Below, in pieces: positions 24,911-33,758 of a stretch of 64,000 nt of DNA. The first letter of the stretch is position 1, and every line of letters begins with the position of its first letter. The translations under genes were made by a program, and so were the position numbers. This DNA is from Mycolicibacterium rufum (GTDB taxonomy: Bacteria > Actinomycetota > Actinomycetes > Mycobacteriales > Mycobacteriaceae). Under the pieces are notes generated by a model. It was given only the letters and a program-made list of their open reading frames with translations, ran no database searches and had not been told where the DNA came from. Where the stretch lies: the NCBI RefSeq assembly GCF_022374875.2, contig NZ_CP092427.2:1364001-1428000 (forward strand), read 5' to 3'.

Positions 24911-24949
24911 AAAAACCGCCCGAGCTTCTGCCGAAGCCGGGCGGTTTTT
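24911..24949 (+). terminator. Rho-independent terminator after the bL37 gene
   Basis: The GC-rich stem AAAAACCGCCCG / CGGGCGGTTTTT ends in five T residues, with a loop of about 15 bases that includes a smaller stem. It also faces the 3' end of rshA and can act in both directions. Confidence 0.9.
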
Positions 24950-24960
24950 CGTTGCGACGC

Positions 24961-25260
24961 TCAGCCGCCGCGGATGATCGTGGTCTGGCTGATCTGGATA
25001 CGCAGCCGCTCCCGAAGGCTCTCCGGGGCCCGCTCGCCGCTGCACTTGGTGGCGATCAGGTTCTTGATCTTCTCCTCGACGCCGTAGTGGCGCAGGCACG
25101 TGGGGCACTCTTCGAGGTGGTGCCTCAGCCGGTCGCGGGTCTCGACGGTGCACTCACCGTCGAGCAGCGTCCAGACCTCGGCGATCACCGCGGCGCACTC
25201 GGGGTGATCGGGGTCGATCGGCCCGACCGGCGGGCTCCAGCGATCGTCGTCGGCGCTCAT
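24961..25260 (-). CDS. rshA: Zinc-binding anti-sigma factor RshA
   Basis: A 99-residue ZAS-family anti-sigma factor that holds SigH inactive until oxidation or phosphorylation releases it. The HxxxCxxC motif is His48-Cys52-Cys55, with additional cysteines at 22, 37 and 73. Its start overlaps the sigH stop by four bases (ATGA), which ties its synthesis to that of SigH. M. tuberculosis RshA (Rv3221A) is also controlled by PknB. A bidirectional terminator follows. Confidence 0.94.
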   Translation of the reverse strand: MSADDDRWSPPVGPIDPDHPECAAVIAEVWTLLDGECTVETRDRLRHHLEECPTCLRHYGVEEKIKNLIATKCSGERAPESLRERLRIQISQTTIIRGG

Positions 25261-25922
25261 GACGTGACCTCCTCCGGTGCGTCGGACTGCTGACCCCGGA
25301 TGAAACCACGGTCACGGGCCACATCGGCCAGTAATTCGCGCAGTTGGCGCCTGCCGCGGTGCAGCCGCGACATCACCGTCCCAATCGGTGTATCCATGAT
25401 CTCGGCGATCTCCTTGTACGGGAAGCCCTCCACGTCGGCGTAGTAGACCGCCATCCGAAAGTCTTCGGGCAGGGCCTGCAGGGCTTCCTTGATCTCACTG
25501 TCGGGCAGCATCTCCAGCGCCTCGACCTCGGCCGAGCGCAACCCCGTCGAGGTGTGCTCGGCGTTGGCGGCGAGCTGCCAGTCGGTGATCTCCTCGGTGG
25601 GATACTCCGCCGGTTGACGCTGCTTCTTGCGGTAGCTGTTGATGTAGGTGTTGGTCAGGATGCGGTACAGCCACGCCTTGAGGTTGGTGCCCTCGCGGAA
25701 GGAGCGGAAGCCCGCGTAGGCCTTGACCATGGTTTCCTGCAGCAGGTCCTCGGCGTCGGCGGGGTTGCGCGTCATCCGCAGCGCACCGCCGTAGAGCTGG
25801 TCGAGCAACGGAATGGCGTCGCGCTCGAACCGCGCGGTCAACTCGGCGTCGGATTCCTCCGGGGCCGGGTTCTGATCTGGATCGAGGGTCGCTTCTGCGG
25901 CCACTCCATCGGTGTCGGTCAT
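25257..25922 (-). CDS. sigH: ECF sigma factor SigH (heat and oxidative stress)
   Basis: A 221-residue group 4 sigma factor directing the thiol-oxidative and heat-stress regulon. Region 2 spans about residues 35-105 ([19 protein letters not shown] and [16 protein letters not shown]), and region 4 about 150-205 ([36 protein letters not shown]). I chose the ATG at 25922, giving MTDTDGVA as in other SigH proteins. An upstream ATG at 26018 would start inside the predicted SigH-type promoter and is rejected. rshA follows with an ATGA overlap. Confidence 0.95.
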   Translation of the reverse strand: MTDTDGVAAEATLDPDQNPAPEESDAELTARFERDAIPLLDQLYGGALRMTRNPADAEDLLQETMVKAYAGFRSFREGTNLKAWLYRILTNTYINSYRKKQRQPAEYPTEEITDWQLAANAEHTSTGLRSAEVEALEMLPDSEIKEALQALPEDFRMAVYYADVEGFPYKEIAEIMDTPIGTVMSRLHRGRRQLRELLADVARDRGFIRGQQSDAPEEVTS

Positions 25923-26004
25923 CCTGGGGAACACCGTCCCTTCTCTTGCGGTACCACCGAGAAGGTCCGGCAGGATCACCGGACGCAACGGGGCCTTCAC
26001 GGCC

Positions 26005-26030
26005 AACGCTGGCACCATCTATCCCCTTCC
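26005..26030 (-). promoter_or_regulatory. SigH-type autoregulatory promoter of sigH
   Basis: On the minus strand GGAA (26030-26027) and GTT (26007-26005) are separated by 19 bases, as in the GGAAT-N18-GTT consensus of SigR/SigH promoters. It lies about 83 bases upstream of the sigH ATG. Autoregulation of sigH is established in M. tuberculosis, and use of this exact site is inferred. Confidence 0.55.
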
Positions 26031-26154
26031 GTTGATCCTAGAGGTCGAGACTGACGACGTTCGTCCGCTGGCCGAAACACCAACACAGCTGATTCGGTCA
26101 ACAGCGTCGGCGCCGGTCGTGTTCCCACCGGATCCGCGCCCGTACTCTGTGCCG

Positions 26155-26652
26155 GTGGCACGCGCAGCGACGCCGGCGATCGCGGCTCTGGTGGCAGCCG
26201 GCGCGCCGCACACCGTGCTGGCCTACCGTCACGATCCCCGCACCGAGGCCTTCGGCGACGAGGCGGTCGCCGAACTGCTGCGAGACGACGCTGACGGCCT
26301 CGTGGCGGCGCAGATCTTCAAGACGCTGGTCGTGGCGCTGCCGACCGGGTTGGGGGTGGCCGTGCTGCCGGTGCCGTCGAAGCTGTCACTGAAGGCGGCC
26401 GCGGCGGCGCTCGGGGTGGCCAAGGCGACGATGGCCGACCCCGTCGCCGCCCAGCGCTCGACGGGGTACGTCGTGGGCGGGATCTCCCCGCTCGGTCAGC
26501 GCAAGGCGCTGCCGACCGTGGTGGACTCCTCGGCGCTGCGCTGGGACCGGGTGCTGTGCAGCGCCGGTAAGCGGGGCCTCGACGTCGCGCTCGACCCGCG
26601 CGATCTGGTCCGACTGACCAACGCCGTCACCGCCGAGATCACCGCCGCTTAA
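26155..26652 (+). CDS. YbaK/Cys-tRNA(Pro) deacylase family protein
   Basis: A 165-residue YbaK/EbsC-type editing domain that hydrolyses mischarged Cys-tRNA(Pro). Conserved features are the AAQIFKTLVV segment with the catalytic Lys (about 60), LSLKAAAAALG, and the GGISPLGQRKALPTVVD loop near 110. I chose a GTG at 26155 (a second GTG lies two codons upstream), because longer in-frame starts overlap the sigH promoter region. M. tuberculosis shows this gene split as Rv3224A/B, whereas here it is intact. It is followed 10 bases later by the SDR gene. Confidence 0.85.
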   Translation: MARAATPAIAALVAAGAPHTVLAYRHDPRTEAFGDEAVAELLRDDADGLVAAQIFKTLVVALPTGLGVAVLPVPSKLSLKAAAAALGVAKATMADPVAAQRSTGYVVGGISPLGQRKALPTVVDSSALRWDRVLCSAGKRGLDVALDPRDLVRLTNAVTAEITAA

Positions 26653-26662
26653 GCTCTGGGCC

Positions 26663-27508
26663 ATGTCACTCGCGGGAAAAACGATGTTCATCTCCGGAGC
26701 CAGCCGCGGTATCGGCCTGGCGATTGCCAAACGGGTCGCCGCTGACGGCGCCAACATCGCGCTGGTCGCCAAGACCGCCGAGCCTCATCCGAAGCTGCCC
26801 GGCACCATCTACACCGCGGCCAAGGAGATCGAGGAGGTCGGCGGTCAGGCGTTGCCGATCGTCGGCGACGTGCGCGACGGGGAGTCGGTGGCCGCGGCCG
26901 TCGCGGCGGCGGTCGAGCAGTTCGGCGGCATCGACATGTGCGTCAACAACGCCTCGGCGATCAACCTCGGCTCGATTGAGGACGTGCCGCTCAAGCGCTT
27001 CGATCTGATGAACGGCATCCAGGTGCGCGGCACCTACGCGGTGTCGCAGGCGTGCATCCCGCATATGAAGAGCCGGGAGAACCCGCACATCCTGACGCTC
27101 TCGCCGCCGGTGCTGCTGGAGCCCAAGTGGCTCAAGCCGACGCCGTACATGATGGCGAAGTTCGGAATGACGTTGTGCGCGTTGGGCATTGCCGAAGAGA
27201 TGCGGGACGCCGGCATCGCGTCGAACACGCTGTGGCCGCGCACTATGGTGGCCACCGCGGCGGTGCAGAACCTGCTCGGCGGCGAGGAGTCGATGAAGCG
27301 TTCCCGCAAGCCCGAGGTGTATTCCGATGCGGCGTACGCGATCCTGACCAAGCCGTCGAGCTACACCGGCAACACGCTGCTGTGCGAGGACGTGCTGCTG
27401 GAGTCCGGTGTCACCGACCTGTCGGTGTACGACTGCGTGCCCGGCTCGGATCTGGGCGTGGACTTCTGGGTGGAGTCGGCCAACCCGCCCGGCTACACCC
27501 ATCCCTGA
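26663..27508 (+). CDS. Short-chain dehydrogenase/reductase (Rv3224 type)
   Basis: A 281-residue SDR of the HSDL2-like group. The NAD(P) loop reads SGASRGIGLA near residue 10, NNASA near 94 is the structural motif, and the catalytic pair appears in YMMAKFGM (Tyr-xxx-Lys, about 160) with Ser in the preceding TLSPP segment. The substrate is unknown. It probably shares a transcript with the YbaK gene. The 3' end meets the convergent DUF2071 gene across a large perfect inverted repeat. Confidence 0.88.
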   Translation: MSLAGKTMFISGASRGIGLAIAKRVAADGANIALVAKTAEPHPKLPGTIYTAAKEIEEVGGQALPIVGDVRDGESVAAAVAAAVEQFGGIDMCVNNASAINLGSIEDVPLKRFDLMNGIQVRGTYAVSQACIPHMKSRENPHILTLSPPVLLEPKWLKPTPYMMAKFGMTLCALGIAEEMRDAGIASNTLWPRTMVATAAVQNLLGGEESMKRSRKPEVYSDAAYAILTKPSSYTGNTLLCEDVLLESGVTDLSVYDCVPGSDLGVDFWVESANPPGYTHP

Positions 27509-27516
27509 CCCTTTTG

Positions 27517-27579
27517 CCGCGGAATAGCATTCCCGGTTGCGATATCGCCGCTGTGGCGACCGGGAATGCTATTCCGCGG
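27517..27579. repeat. Perfect 21-bp inverted repeat between convergent genes
   Basis: Arms at 27517-27537 and 27559-27579 are fully complementary, begin with CCGCGGAATAGCATTCCCGG, and are separated by 21 bases. It fills the gap between two convergent stop codons and can act as a bidirectional terminator. One arm of the same sequence recurs at 47116-47135, so it is a dispersed element. Confidence 0.9.
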
Positions 27580-27583
27580 TGAA

Positions 27584-28303
27584 TCAGGCGACGCGCGACG
27601 GCATGCCGAAGCGGGCGTGCACCCCCGGCGAGTACAGCGGCCGCAGCATCGGCCCGCCGACGGCCACACCGGCTGCCGCCACCAAATCGTCTGTCACATC
27701 GACGAGTTCGGCGCAGTGCAGCGGCCACGTGGCGTGCTCGTTGGGCAGCCACCACGTGCGCCCTGCCTTGCGGGTGTGCGCACCCCAGCGCGCGGTCAGC
27801 CACACCTCCAGCGGCGTGGGTTCGACCGGCTCCCCGATCCGCACCGTGACGTCGTTGCGCAGCCCGCGTCGCGGCCAGCGCCGGACGCTGTCATACCGGA
27901 TTCGGTCCCCGCCGCGGGTCACCCTCATCTTCGCCCAGGTGTAGGGAATGCCCAGCGCGGCCCGGCTGGCCGCGACCGCCGCAAGACGTTCGGTCTCCAG
28001 CGAGCGGAACAGCACGCCGTGCCGACCGGCGTCGTCGACGGAGTAGAGCCGAACGTTGGTCTCGGCGAACGTCCCGACGTACGGCAACCGCACCGCCGTG
28101 CCGAGCCGCAGGTCGCGCATCACGAACGGGACCAGCCCGACGTAGGTGACGCCGTCGAGGACGTCGGGCCGGGTGCCGGGCGGAAAGAACGGCGCGACGG
28201 CAGCCGCATCGACCGGCCAGTGCAGGAACGTCAGGTCCGCCCAGAACTGGTCGAACGTCACCGGCCGCGGCAGCGGCGGAGCGTGGACCGCGAACTCGCT
28301 CAT
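27584..28303 (-). CDS. DUF2071 family protein (YqjF-like)
   Basis: A 239-residue protein of the DUF2071 (acetoacetate decarboxylase-like fold) family. It opens with a conserved TFDQFWADLTFLHWPVDAAAVAPFFPPG segment and has YVGLVPFVMRDLR and PYVGTFAETNVRLY blocks (about 55-90). No active-site assignment is possible. The ATG at 28303 is preferred, and a GTG two codons upstream is possible. It is divergent from a methyltransferase gene 25 bases away. Confidence 0.8.
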   Translation of the reverse strand: MSEFAVHAPPLPRPVTFDQFWADLTFLHWPVDAAAVAPFFPPGTRPDVLDGVTYVGLVPFVMRDLRLGTAVRLPYVGTFAETNVRLYSVDDAGRHGVLFRSLETERLAAVAASRAALGIPYTWAKMRVTRGGDRIRYDSVRRWPRRGLRNDVTVRIGEPVEPTPLEVWLTARWGAHTRKAGRTWWLPNEHATWPLHCAELVDVTDDLVAAAGVAVGGPMLRPLYSPGVHARFGMPSRVA

Positions 28304-28328
28304 CGGCACATGGTGGCACGCTGGACCC

Positions 28329-29102
28329 GTGACATCGCCGTCGATCTGGTCTGCAGGGCGTTATGACGCCGTCGGGGAACGCATCGCCCACATCGCCGAG
28401 CGCGTGGTCGACGCCGCCGCGCGCCGCCGCCCGCTCGACGGCGCCACGGTCGTCGACCTCGCGTGCGGCACCGGCAGCGCCGCGGTGGCCGCCGCCGGGC
28501 GTGGCGCGGAGGTCACCGGCGTCGACCTCACCCCGGAGCTCATCGACCTCGCCGCGCAGCGCGCCCCGCACATCACCTGGACGGTCGGCGACGCCGCCGA
28601 CACCGGGCTGCCGCCCGGGTCGTTCGATGTCGCGGTGTCGAACATGGGCATCATCTTCGTCGAGCCGCTCAGCCAGGTCGCCGAGGTGGCCCGGTTGCTG
28701 AAACCCGCAGGCGTGCTGGCCTTTTCGTCCTGGGTGCGGGCGCAGAGCAACCCGCTGTTCGACCCGGTGATCGCGGTGCTCGGGGCGCCCACGACGACGG
28801 GGTTCTCCCCGGATCAGTGGGGCGACGACGCCGTCGTCGCCGACCGGCTGGCACCGCGCTTCACCGACCTCCAGATCGAGCGCGGCGAGCACCGGTGGGA
28901 GTTCGCCTCGGTGGACGATGCCATGACCTGGCTGCAGAACGAGTCGCCGATGCACGTCGCAACGTTCGCGCGCGCCGGCGACGCACGCGCACCGCTCGCC
29001 GACGCGTTCACTGCGGCGCTGCGGCAGCACGCCGATCCGTCGGGGGTGGTCGCGTTCTCGTCGCCCTACGTGGTGGTCAGCGCGGTCTACCGGGCCTCGT
29101 AG
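28329..29102 (+). CDS. Class I SAM-dependent methyltransferase
   Basis: A 257-residue methyltransferase of the ubiquinone/menaquinone biosynthesis-like Methyltransf_11 type. The SAM loop VVDLACGTGSAAVAAAGRGAEVTGVDLTPE occupies about residues 40-70, and motif IV reads DVAVSNMGIIFVE near 100. The substrate is probably a small molecule and is unknown. The GTG start at 28329 gives the normal N-terminus (IWSAGRYDAVGERI). It overlaps the next, convergent gene by 16 bases at the 3' end. Confidence 0.82.
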   Translation: MTSPSIWSAGRYDAVGERIAHIAERVVDAAARRRPLDGATVVDLACGTGSAAVAAAGRGAEVTGVDLTPELIDLAAQRAPHITWTVGDAADTGLPPGSFDVAVSNMGIIFVEPLSQVAEVARLLKPAGVLAFSSWVRAQSNPLFDPVIAVLGAPTTTGFSPDQWGDDAVVADRLAPRFTDLQIERGEHRWEFASVDDAMTWLQNESPMHVATFARAGDARAPLADAFTAALRQHADPSGVVAFSSPYVVVSAVYRAS

Positions 29103-30592
29103 AGGATCCCGCGGCCGATCGCCTCGCGCACCACCGGCAGCGCCGCCGCAGCCAGCGCGTCGGCCTCCACCCCGTGATGAGCGGCCAGCAGTTCGATCAG
29201 CATGCCGAGCGGGACCTCGCCGCGGCAACCCGCGAACAGCGCCCGCGACACCTCGTCGACGCCGATCACCGCGCCGGGTCCGCCGGGGCGGCGCACCGCG
29301 GCACCGACCGTTTGCCACCCCTCGGGCCCCGGCAACGACTGCTCCTCGAGGAACACCGGCGCGGTGGTCAGCCGGGTCGCCAGCAGCTGATCGTCGCTGT
29401 GGTCGTGCAGGTAGTCGCGCCGGGCGAAGAAGGCCTCCACCTCCGGGCCGGTCAACTGCTCGTCGGCGCCGGTGATCTCCTCGAGCACCTGATCGGGGGC
29501 GCGGTGCTCGCCGCGGCGCGGCGCGCGCACCACGATCATGCCCATGCCGACCCCGGCGATACCCTCCGCGTCGAACCAGTCCAGCCACAGCCCGCCACGC
29601 CGCGCCGCCTCCTCGGGGAGTTCGCCGGCGTCCGAGGTCCACAGCGACACGTAACTGATCGGGTCGGCGAACTCGCGCTGCACCACCCACGCATGCAGAC
29701 CGCTGCCGTCGAGCCAGCCCCGCACCCGATCCCGCCAGTCCTGCCCGTCGCGCACGATCCAGTTCGCCATGATCTGCGCGGTGCCGCCCGGCTCCAGGTG
29801 ATCGCCGACCTGCCGGATCATGTTCTCGCACAAGGCGTCTCCGGCCATTCCGGAATCGCGGTAGATGTAGTCGAGCGCGCCGAGCCCGACCACGAACGGC
29901 GGATTGGACACGATCAGGTCGAACCGCTCCCCCGCCACCGGCTCGAAGAGGCTGCCCGCCCGCAGATTCCAGGACATGCCGTTGAGCCGTGCGGTGGCCG
30001 CCGCCAGCGCCAGGGCGCGCTCGTTGGTGTCGGTGGCGACGACCTCGTCGCAATGACCGGACAGGTGCAGCGCCTGGATGCCGCAGCCGGTGCCGACGTC
30101 GAGCGCACGGCCGACCGGCGTGCGGATGACCGCGTGCGCCAGCGACACCGACGCGCCGCCGATACCCAGAACATGGTCGCGACGCACGGGACCGGGCCGT
30201 AGCGCCGCGTCCTGGTCGGAAACCACCAGGAAGTCGCGTGCCCCGTCGCTGTGCGGTCGGATGTCGAGCACGGCGCGGTAGCCGTCCGCCGACGGCTCGA
30301 GGACACCGGCGGCGGTCAGCGCGTCGACACCCGCGCCGGGGAACGCCTCGGCGACGTGCGCGCGGGTCTCCTCGGCGCCGAGCAGGAACAGCCGCACCAG
30401 GATCGCGAGGCGTTGCCGGTCGGCGGGTGCCCGTTCGGTGGCGCGCAGCGCCGACCACCACAGTCCGCGGCTGAACGCGGCGCCCGCGTCGGCGCCGAGC
30501 AGCCCGGCCACGCCGTCGGTGGTGTAGTCGGCCGCGGCCAGGTCGGCGGCCAGCGCATCGAGCACCGCGCGGTCGGTCAGCGGCAGGCTCAT
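29087..30592 (-). CDS. Predicted N5/N6-type methyltransferase with NPPF motif and flanking domains
   Basis: A 501-residue protein. An N-terminal winged-helix-like region (about 1-120, DUF7059 type) precedes a Rossmann methyltransferase domain with the SAM loop ALDVGTGCGIQALHLSG (about 165) and the catalytic tetrad NPPF in DLIVSNPPFVVG (about 235). This tetrad is typical of enzymes methylating amide or amine nitrogen in proteins or nucleic acids (HemK, RsmC and RlmG types). A C-terminal region of about 170 residues is of unknown use. The start overlaps the stop of the SRAP gene by four bases (ATGA), so the two are coupled. The target is unknown. Confidence 0.78.
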   Translation of the reverse strand: MSLPLTDRAVLDALAADLAAADYTTDGVAGLLGADAGAAFSRGLWWSALRATERAPADRQRLAILVRLFLLGAEETRAHVAEAFPGAGVDALTAAGVLEPSADGYRAVLDIRPHSDGARDFLVVSDQDAALRPGPVRRDHVLGIGGASVSLAHAVIRTPVGRALDVGTGCGIQALHLSGHCDEVVATDTNERALALAAATARLNGMSWNLRAGSLFEPVAGERFDLIVSNPPFVVGLGALDYIYRDSGMAGDALCENMIRQVGDHLEPGGTAQIMANWIVRDGQDWRDRVRGWLDGSGLHAWVVQREFADPISYVSLWTSDAGELPEEAARRGGLWLDWFDAEGIAGVGMGMIVVRAPRRGEHRAPDQVLEEITGADEQLTGPEVEAFFARRDYLHDHSDDQLLATRLTTAPVFLEEQSLPGPEGWQTVGAAVRRPGGPGAVIGVDEVSRALFAGCRGEVPLGMLIELLAAHHGVEADALAAAALPVVREAIGRGILYEAR

Positions 30593-31341
30593 AGCAGCGT
30601 GGCTTGCTCCGGCTGCGGCTCGGCCGGCTCGATCAACTCGGGCCCGTTGTTGCGCACGCTGTTGACCAGCCTTGACACCTCACGGACCGCGATCCGGTCC
30701 AGGTCGCCGTGCCCGCGCAGCAGGCCCTCGTCGATCGGGGCGTCGGGGTCCAGCCAGTGGTCCCAGTCACGGGCGCTGATGGTCAGCGGCATCCGGTCGT
30801 GGATCTCGGCGAGCGGGCCGGCGGCGTCGGTGGTGATGATCGTGCAGCTCAGCAGCGGGGGTGCGTCCTTGGGAGCGTCTTTCGGCCGCCACGACGACCA
30901 CAGCCCCGCCATGAACAGCGGCTCGCCGTCGACGGGATGCATGAAGAAAGGCGTCTTCTTCCCTTTTTCGCCCTGCCATTCGTACCAGCCGTCCATCGGC
31001 ACCAGGCAGCGCTTGGCCTTGGCCGAACTGCGGAACGCCGGCGATGTCGTCACCTTGTCCGACCGCGCGTTGATCAGCAGCGGGCCCTTGGTGTCGGGGG
31101 TGCCGGTGTCGGTGGCCTTGACCCACGGGGGCACCAGGCCCCACCGCATCAGCCGCACCCGGCGGGTCGACTCGTCGTCGGGGTCGGTGTGCCGCTTGAC
31201 CACGGTGGCGACGGTCGTGGTGGGCGCCACGTTGTAGTTCGGCGCAGGTGGGTCCTTCATCTGGGAGGTCGCCTCGTCGATCGCCTTGATCTTCTCGGCC
31301 AGCAGCGCCGGATCGGTGGTCACCGCGAATCGCCCGCACAT
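30589..31341 (-). CDS. SRAP domain DNA-protein crosslink protein (HMCES/YedK family)
   Basis: A 250-residue SRAP protein that covalently caps abasic sites in single-stranded DNA. The catalytic Cys must be residue 2 after Met removal, and the start at 31341 gives MCGRFAVTT, which fixes the start codon. NYNVAPTT (about 38), [18 protein letters not shown] (about 125) and the His in IHDRMPLTI (about 195) complete the active site. It corresponds to Rv3226c. The gene diverges from aroA across 45 bases. SOS control is suggested by the family, but no clear LexA box was found in that gap. Confidence 0.92.
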   Translation of the reverse strand: MCGRFAVTTDPALLAEKIKAIDEATSQMKDPPAPNYNVAPTTTVATVVKRHTDPDDESTRRVRLMRWGLVPPWVKATDTGTPDTKGPLLINARSDKVTTSPAFRSSAKAKRCLVPMDGWYEWQGEKGKKTPFFMHPVDGEPLFMAGLWSSWRPKDAPKDAPPLLSCTIITTDAAGPLAEIHDRMPLTISARDWDHWLDPDAPIDEGLLRGHGDLDRIAVREVSRLVNSVRNNGPELIEPAEPQPEQATLL

Positions 31342-31386
31342 GGTCCCCATGGTGGCAGAAAGCGACGACACGCCAGAATGGATCCT

Positions 31387-32691
31387 GTGAGCACCTGGCC
31401 GGCCCCGTCGACCGCAACCCCCGTCCATGCCACCGTCACGGTGCCCGGCTCGAAGTCGCAGACCAACCGCGCCCTCGTGCTGGCGGCCCTCGCGGCGCCG
31501 CAGGGCACCTCGACGGTGCGCGGCGCCCTGCGCAGCCGCGACACCGACCTGATGATCGCTGCGCTGCAGACCCTCGGCCTCGACGTCGCGGCCGACGACA
31601 CCGACGAGACGGCACTGACCATCAGCGGCGCGCTGCGGCCGCCCACGGGCGCGCGGATCGACTGCGGTCTGGCGGGCACGGTGCTGCGGTTCCTGCCGCC
31701 GGTGGCGGCGCTCGGCACCGGGACCGTCACGTTCGACGGCGACGAGCAGGCGCGGGCACGGCCGATCGCTCCGCTGCTCGACGGGCTGCGCGCGCTCGGT
31801 GTCGGCATCGACGGCGACGCGCTGCCGTTCGACGTGCGCGGCGAGGGTGCCGTTCGGGGCGGCACCGTCGAGATCGACGCGTCGGGCTCGTCGCAGTTCG
31901 TTTCGGGGCTGCTGCTCTCCGGCGCCGCGTTCGACGACGGGCTGACGATCGTGCACACCGGCGCCGAGGTGCCGTCGGCGCCGCACGTGGCGATGACGGT
32001 GGCGATGCTGCGCGAAGCCGGTGTACAGGTCGACGACGCGACCGCCAACCGGTGGCGGGTCTCCCCCGGGCCGATCGCCGCCCACGACTGGGTGATCGAG
32101 CCCGACCTGTCGAACTCGGTGCCGTTCCTGGCCGCGGCCGTGGTCAGCGGGGGCAGCGTCCGCGTCACGGGCTGGCCGGATGTCAGCACCCAACCTGCGC
32201 AGGCGATCCTGTCGATCCTGCAGCAGTTCGACTCGGTGGTGCGCCGCGGCGACTCCTATCTCGAGGTGCAGGGCACCGCCACCTACGGCGGCGTCGACGT
32301 CGACCTGCGAGCCGTCGGCGAGCTGACCCCGTCGGTGGCCGCGCTGGCCGCGCTGGCCACGCCCGGGTCCGTGTCGCATCTGCGGGGGGTCGCGCACCTG
32401 CGCGGCCACGAAACCGACCGGTTGGCCGCGCTGAGCGCCGAGATCAACCGCCTCGGCGGGCAGTGCGAGGAGACCGACGACGGTTTGACGATCACCGCGC
32501 GCGAGATGCACGACGGCCGGTGGCAGTCCTACGCCGATCACCGCATGGCGACCGCGGGCGCGATCATCGGGCTTCGGGTGCCCGGCGTCGAGGTCGAGGA
32601 CATCGGCACGACAGCCAAGACCCTGCCGCGGTTCCCGCAGATGTGGGCCGACATGCTGGCCGGTCAGACGGATTCCCAGGCCGGCCTTTGA
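31387..32691 (+). CDS. aroA: 3-phosphoshikimate 1-carboxyvinyltransferase (EPSP synthase)
   Basis: A 434-residue EPSP synthase that joins shikimate-3-phosphate and phosphoenolpyruvate for chorismate synthesis. [16 protein letters not shown] (about 20-35) and the [12 protein letters not shown] loop (about 95) are signature sequences, with the C-terminal block [13 protein letters not shown] and YADHRMA. I chose the GTG at 31387 because STWPAPS aligns with the M. tuberculosis N-terminus, and the ATG three codons upstream is an alternative. The biosynthetic route here is distinct from the catabolic shikimate genes at 7758-13185. Its stop overlaps the TTG start of rsgA. Confidence 0.94.
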   Translation: MSTWPAPSTATPVHATVTVPGSKSQTNRALVLAALAAPQGTSTVRGALRSRDTDLMIAALQTLGLDVAADDTDETALTISGALRPPTGARIDCGLAGTVLRFLPPVAALGTGTVTFDGDEQARARPIAPLLDGLRALGVGIDGDALPFDVRGEGAVRGGTVEIDASGSSQFVSGLLLSGAAFDDGLTIVHTGAEVPSAPHVAMTVAMLREAGVQVDDATANRWRVSPGPIAAHDWVIEPDLSNSVPFLAAAVVSGGSVRVTGWPDVSTQPAQAILSILQQFDSVVRRGDSYLEVQGTATYGGVDVDLRAVGELTPSVAALAALATPGSVSHLRGVAHLRGHETDRLAALSAEINRLGGQCEETDDGLTITAREMHDGRWQSYADHRMATAGAIIGLRVPGVEVEDIGTTAKTLPRFPQMWADMLAGQTDSQAGL

Positions 32692-33683
32692 GTCCACGCG
32701 AGTACGACGAGACCGATGTCCGGGTGCGCCCGGGCCGCGGCTCGCGACCGCGGACCAAGACGCGCCCCGAGCACGCCGACGCGCGACCGGCGATGGTCGT
32801 CACCGTGGACCGGGGCCGGTGGGGGTGCGTGCTCGACCGGGACCCCGCCTGCCGGGTCACCGCGATGCGGGCGCGCGAACTCGGCCGCACCCCCATCGTC
32901 GTCGGCGACGACGTCGACGTCGTCGGCGACCTGTCCGGACGTCCCGACACCCTGGCGCGCATCGTGCGACGCGGGGAACGTCGAACCGTGTTGCGCCGCA
33001 CCGCCGATGACACCGATCCCACCGAGCGGGTGGTGGTCGCCAACGCCGATCAGCTGCTGGTCGTGGTGGCACTGGCCGACCCGCCGCCGCGCACCGGGCT
33101 GGTGGAGCGCACGCTGATCGCGGCGTACGCCGGGGGTCTGGAGCCGATCCTGTGTCTCACCAAGACCGACCTCGCGCCGGCCGAGCCGTTCGCCGCGCAG
33201 TTCGCCGGCCTCGATCTGACGATCGTCACCGCCGGCCGGCACGATGAGCTCTCCGCAGTGCAGCGGTTGCTGGCCGACAAGGTGACCGTGCTGCTCGGCC
33301 ATTCCGGAGTCGGAAAGTCGACCCTGGTGAATCGCCTCGTCCCGGAAGCGGAGCGGGCCACCGGCGCCGTCACCGACATCGGCCGGGGCCGGCACACGTC
33401 GACGCAGTCGGTGGCGCTACCGCTGGCCGCCGGGGGCTGGGTCATCGATACGCCGGGGATCCGCTCGTTCGGGCTGGCGCACATCGCCGCCGACGACGTG
33501 GTGATGGCGTTCTCTGATCTGGCCGACGCGATCGAGGACTGCCCGCGCGGGTGCGGTCACATGGGGCCGCCCGCCGATCCGGAGTGTGCGCTCGACGCGC
33601 TGTCCGGGGCGGCGGCCGACCGCGTCGCGGCTGCCCGTCGGCTGCTGGCAGTGCTCCGCGAGGCCGAGCGGGATCATTCCTGA
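32688..33683 (+). CDS. rsgA: Ribosome small-subunit GTPase RsgA
   Basis: A 331-residue circularly permuted GTPase for late 30S maturation. The G motifs appear in permuted order: G4 TKTD (about 163), G1 GHSGVGKST (about 205), G3 DTPGIRSFG (about 250). The zinc cluster [16 protein letters not shown] ends the protein (about 285-303). The TTG start at 32688 overlaps the aroA stop (TTGA) and gives [12 protein letters not shown], matching the Rv3228 N-terminus. A later start would remove the conserved basic N-terminal segment. Confidence 0.92.
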   Translation: MSPREYDETDVRVRPGRGSRPRTKTRPEHADARPAMVVTVDRGRWGCVLDRDPACRVTAMRARELGRTPIVVGDDVDVVGDLSGRPDTLARIVRRGERRTVLRRTADDTDPTERVVVANADQLLVVVALADPPPRTGLVERTLIAAYAGGLEPILCLTKTDLAPAEPFAAQFAGLDLTIVTAGRHDELSAVQRLLADKVTVLLGHSGVGKSTLVNRLVPEAERATGAVTDIGRGRHTSTQSVALPLAAGGWVIDTPGIRSFGLAHIAADDVVMAFSDLADAIEDCPRGCGHMGPPADPECALDALSGAAADRVAAARRLLAVLREAERDHS

Positions 33684-33758
33684 CCTGCCGATGACAATGG
33701 GCGCGCAGTGTTTGTGCCGCCCTCTCCCGGGGCACGCTGGCGGCGAAGGAGGTAGAAC

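Noticed and set aside
25923..26018. N-terminal extension of SigH by 32 residues
   Set aside because: The extension is not shared with SigH of other mycobacteria and overlaps a SigH-type promoter.
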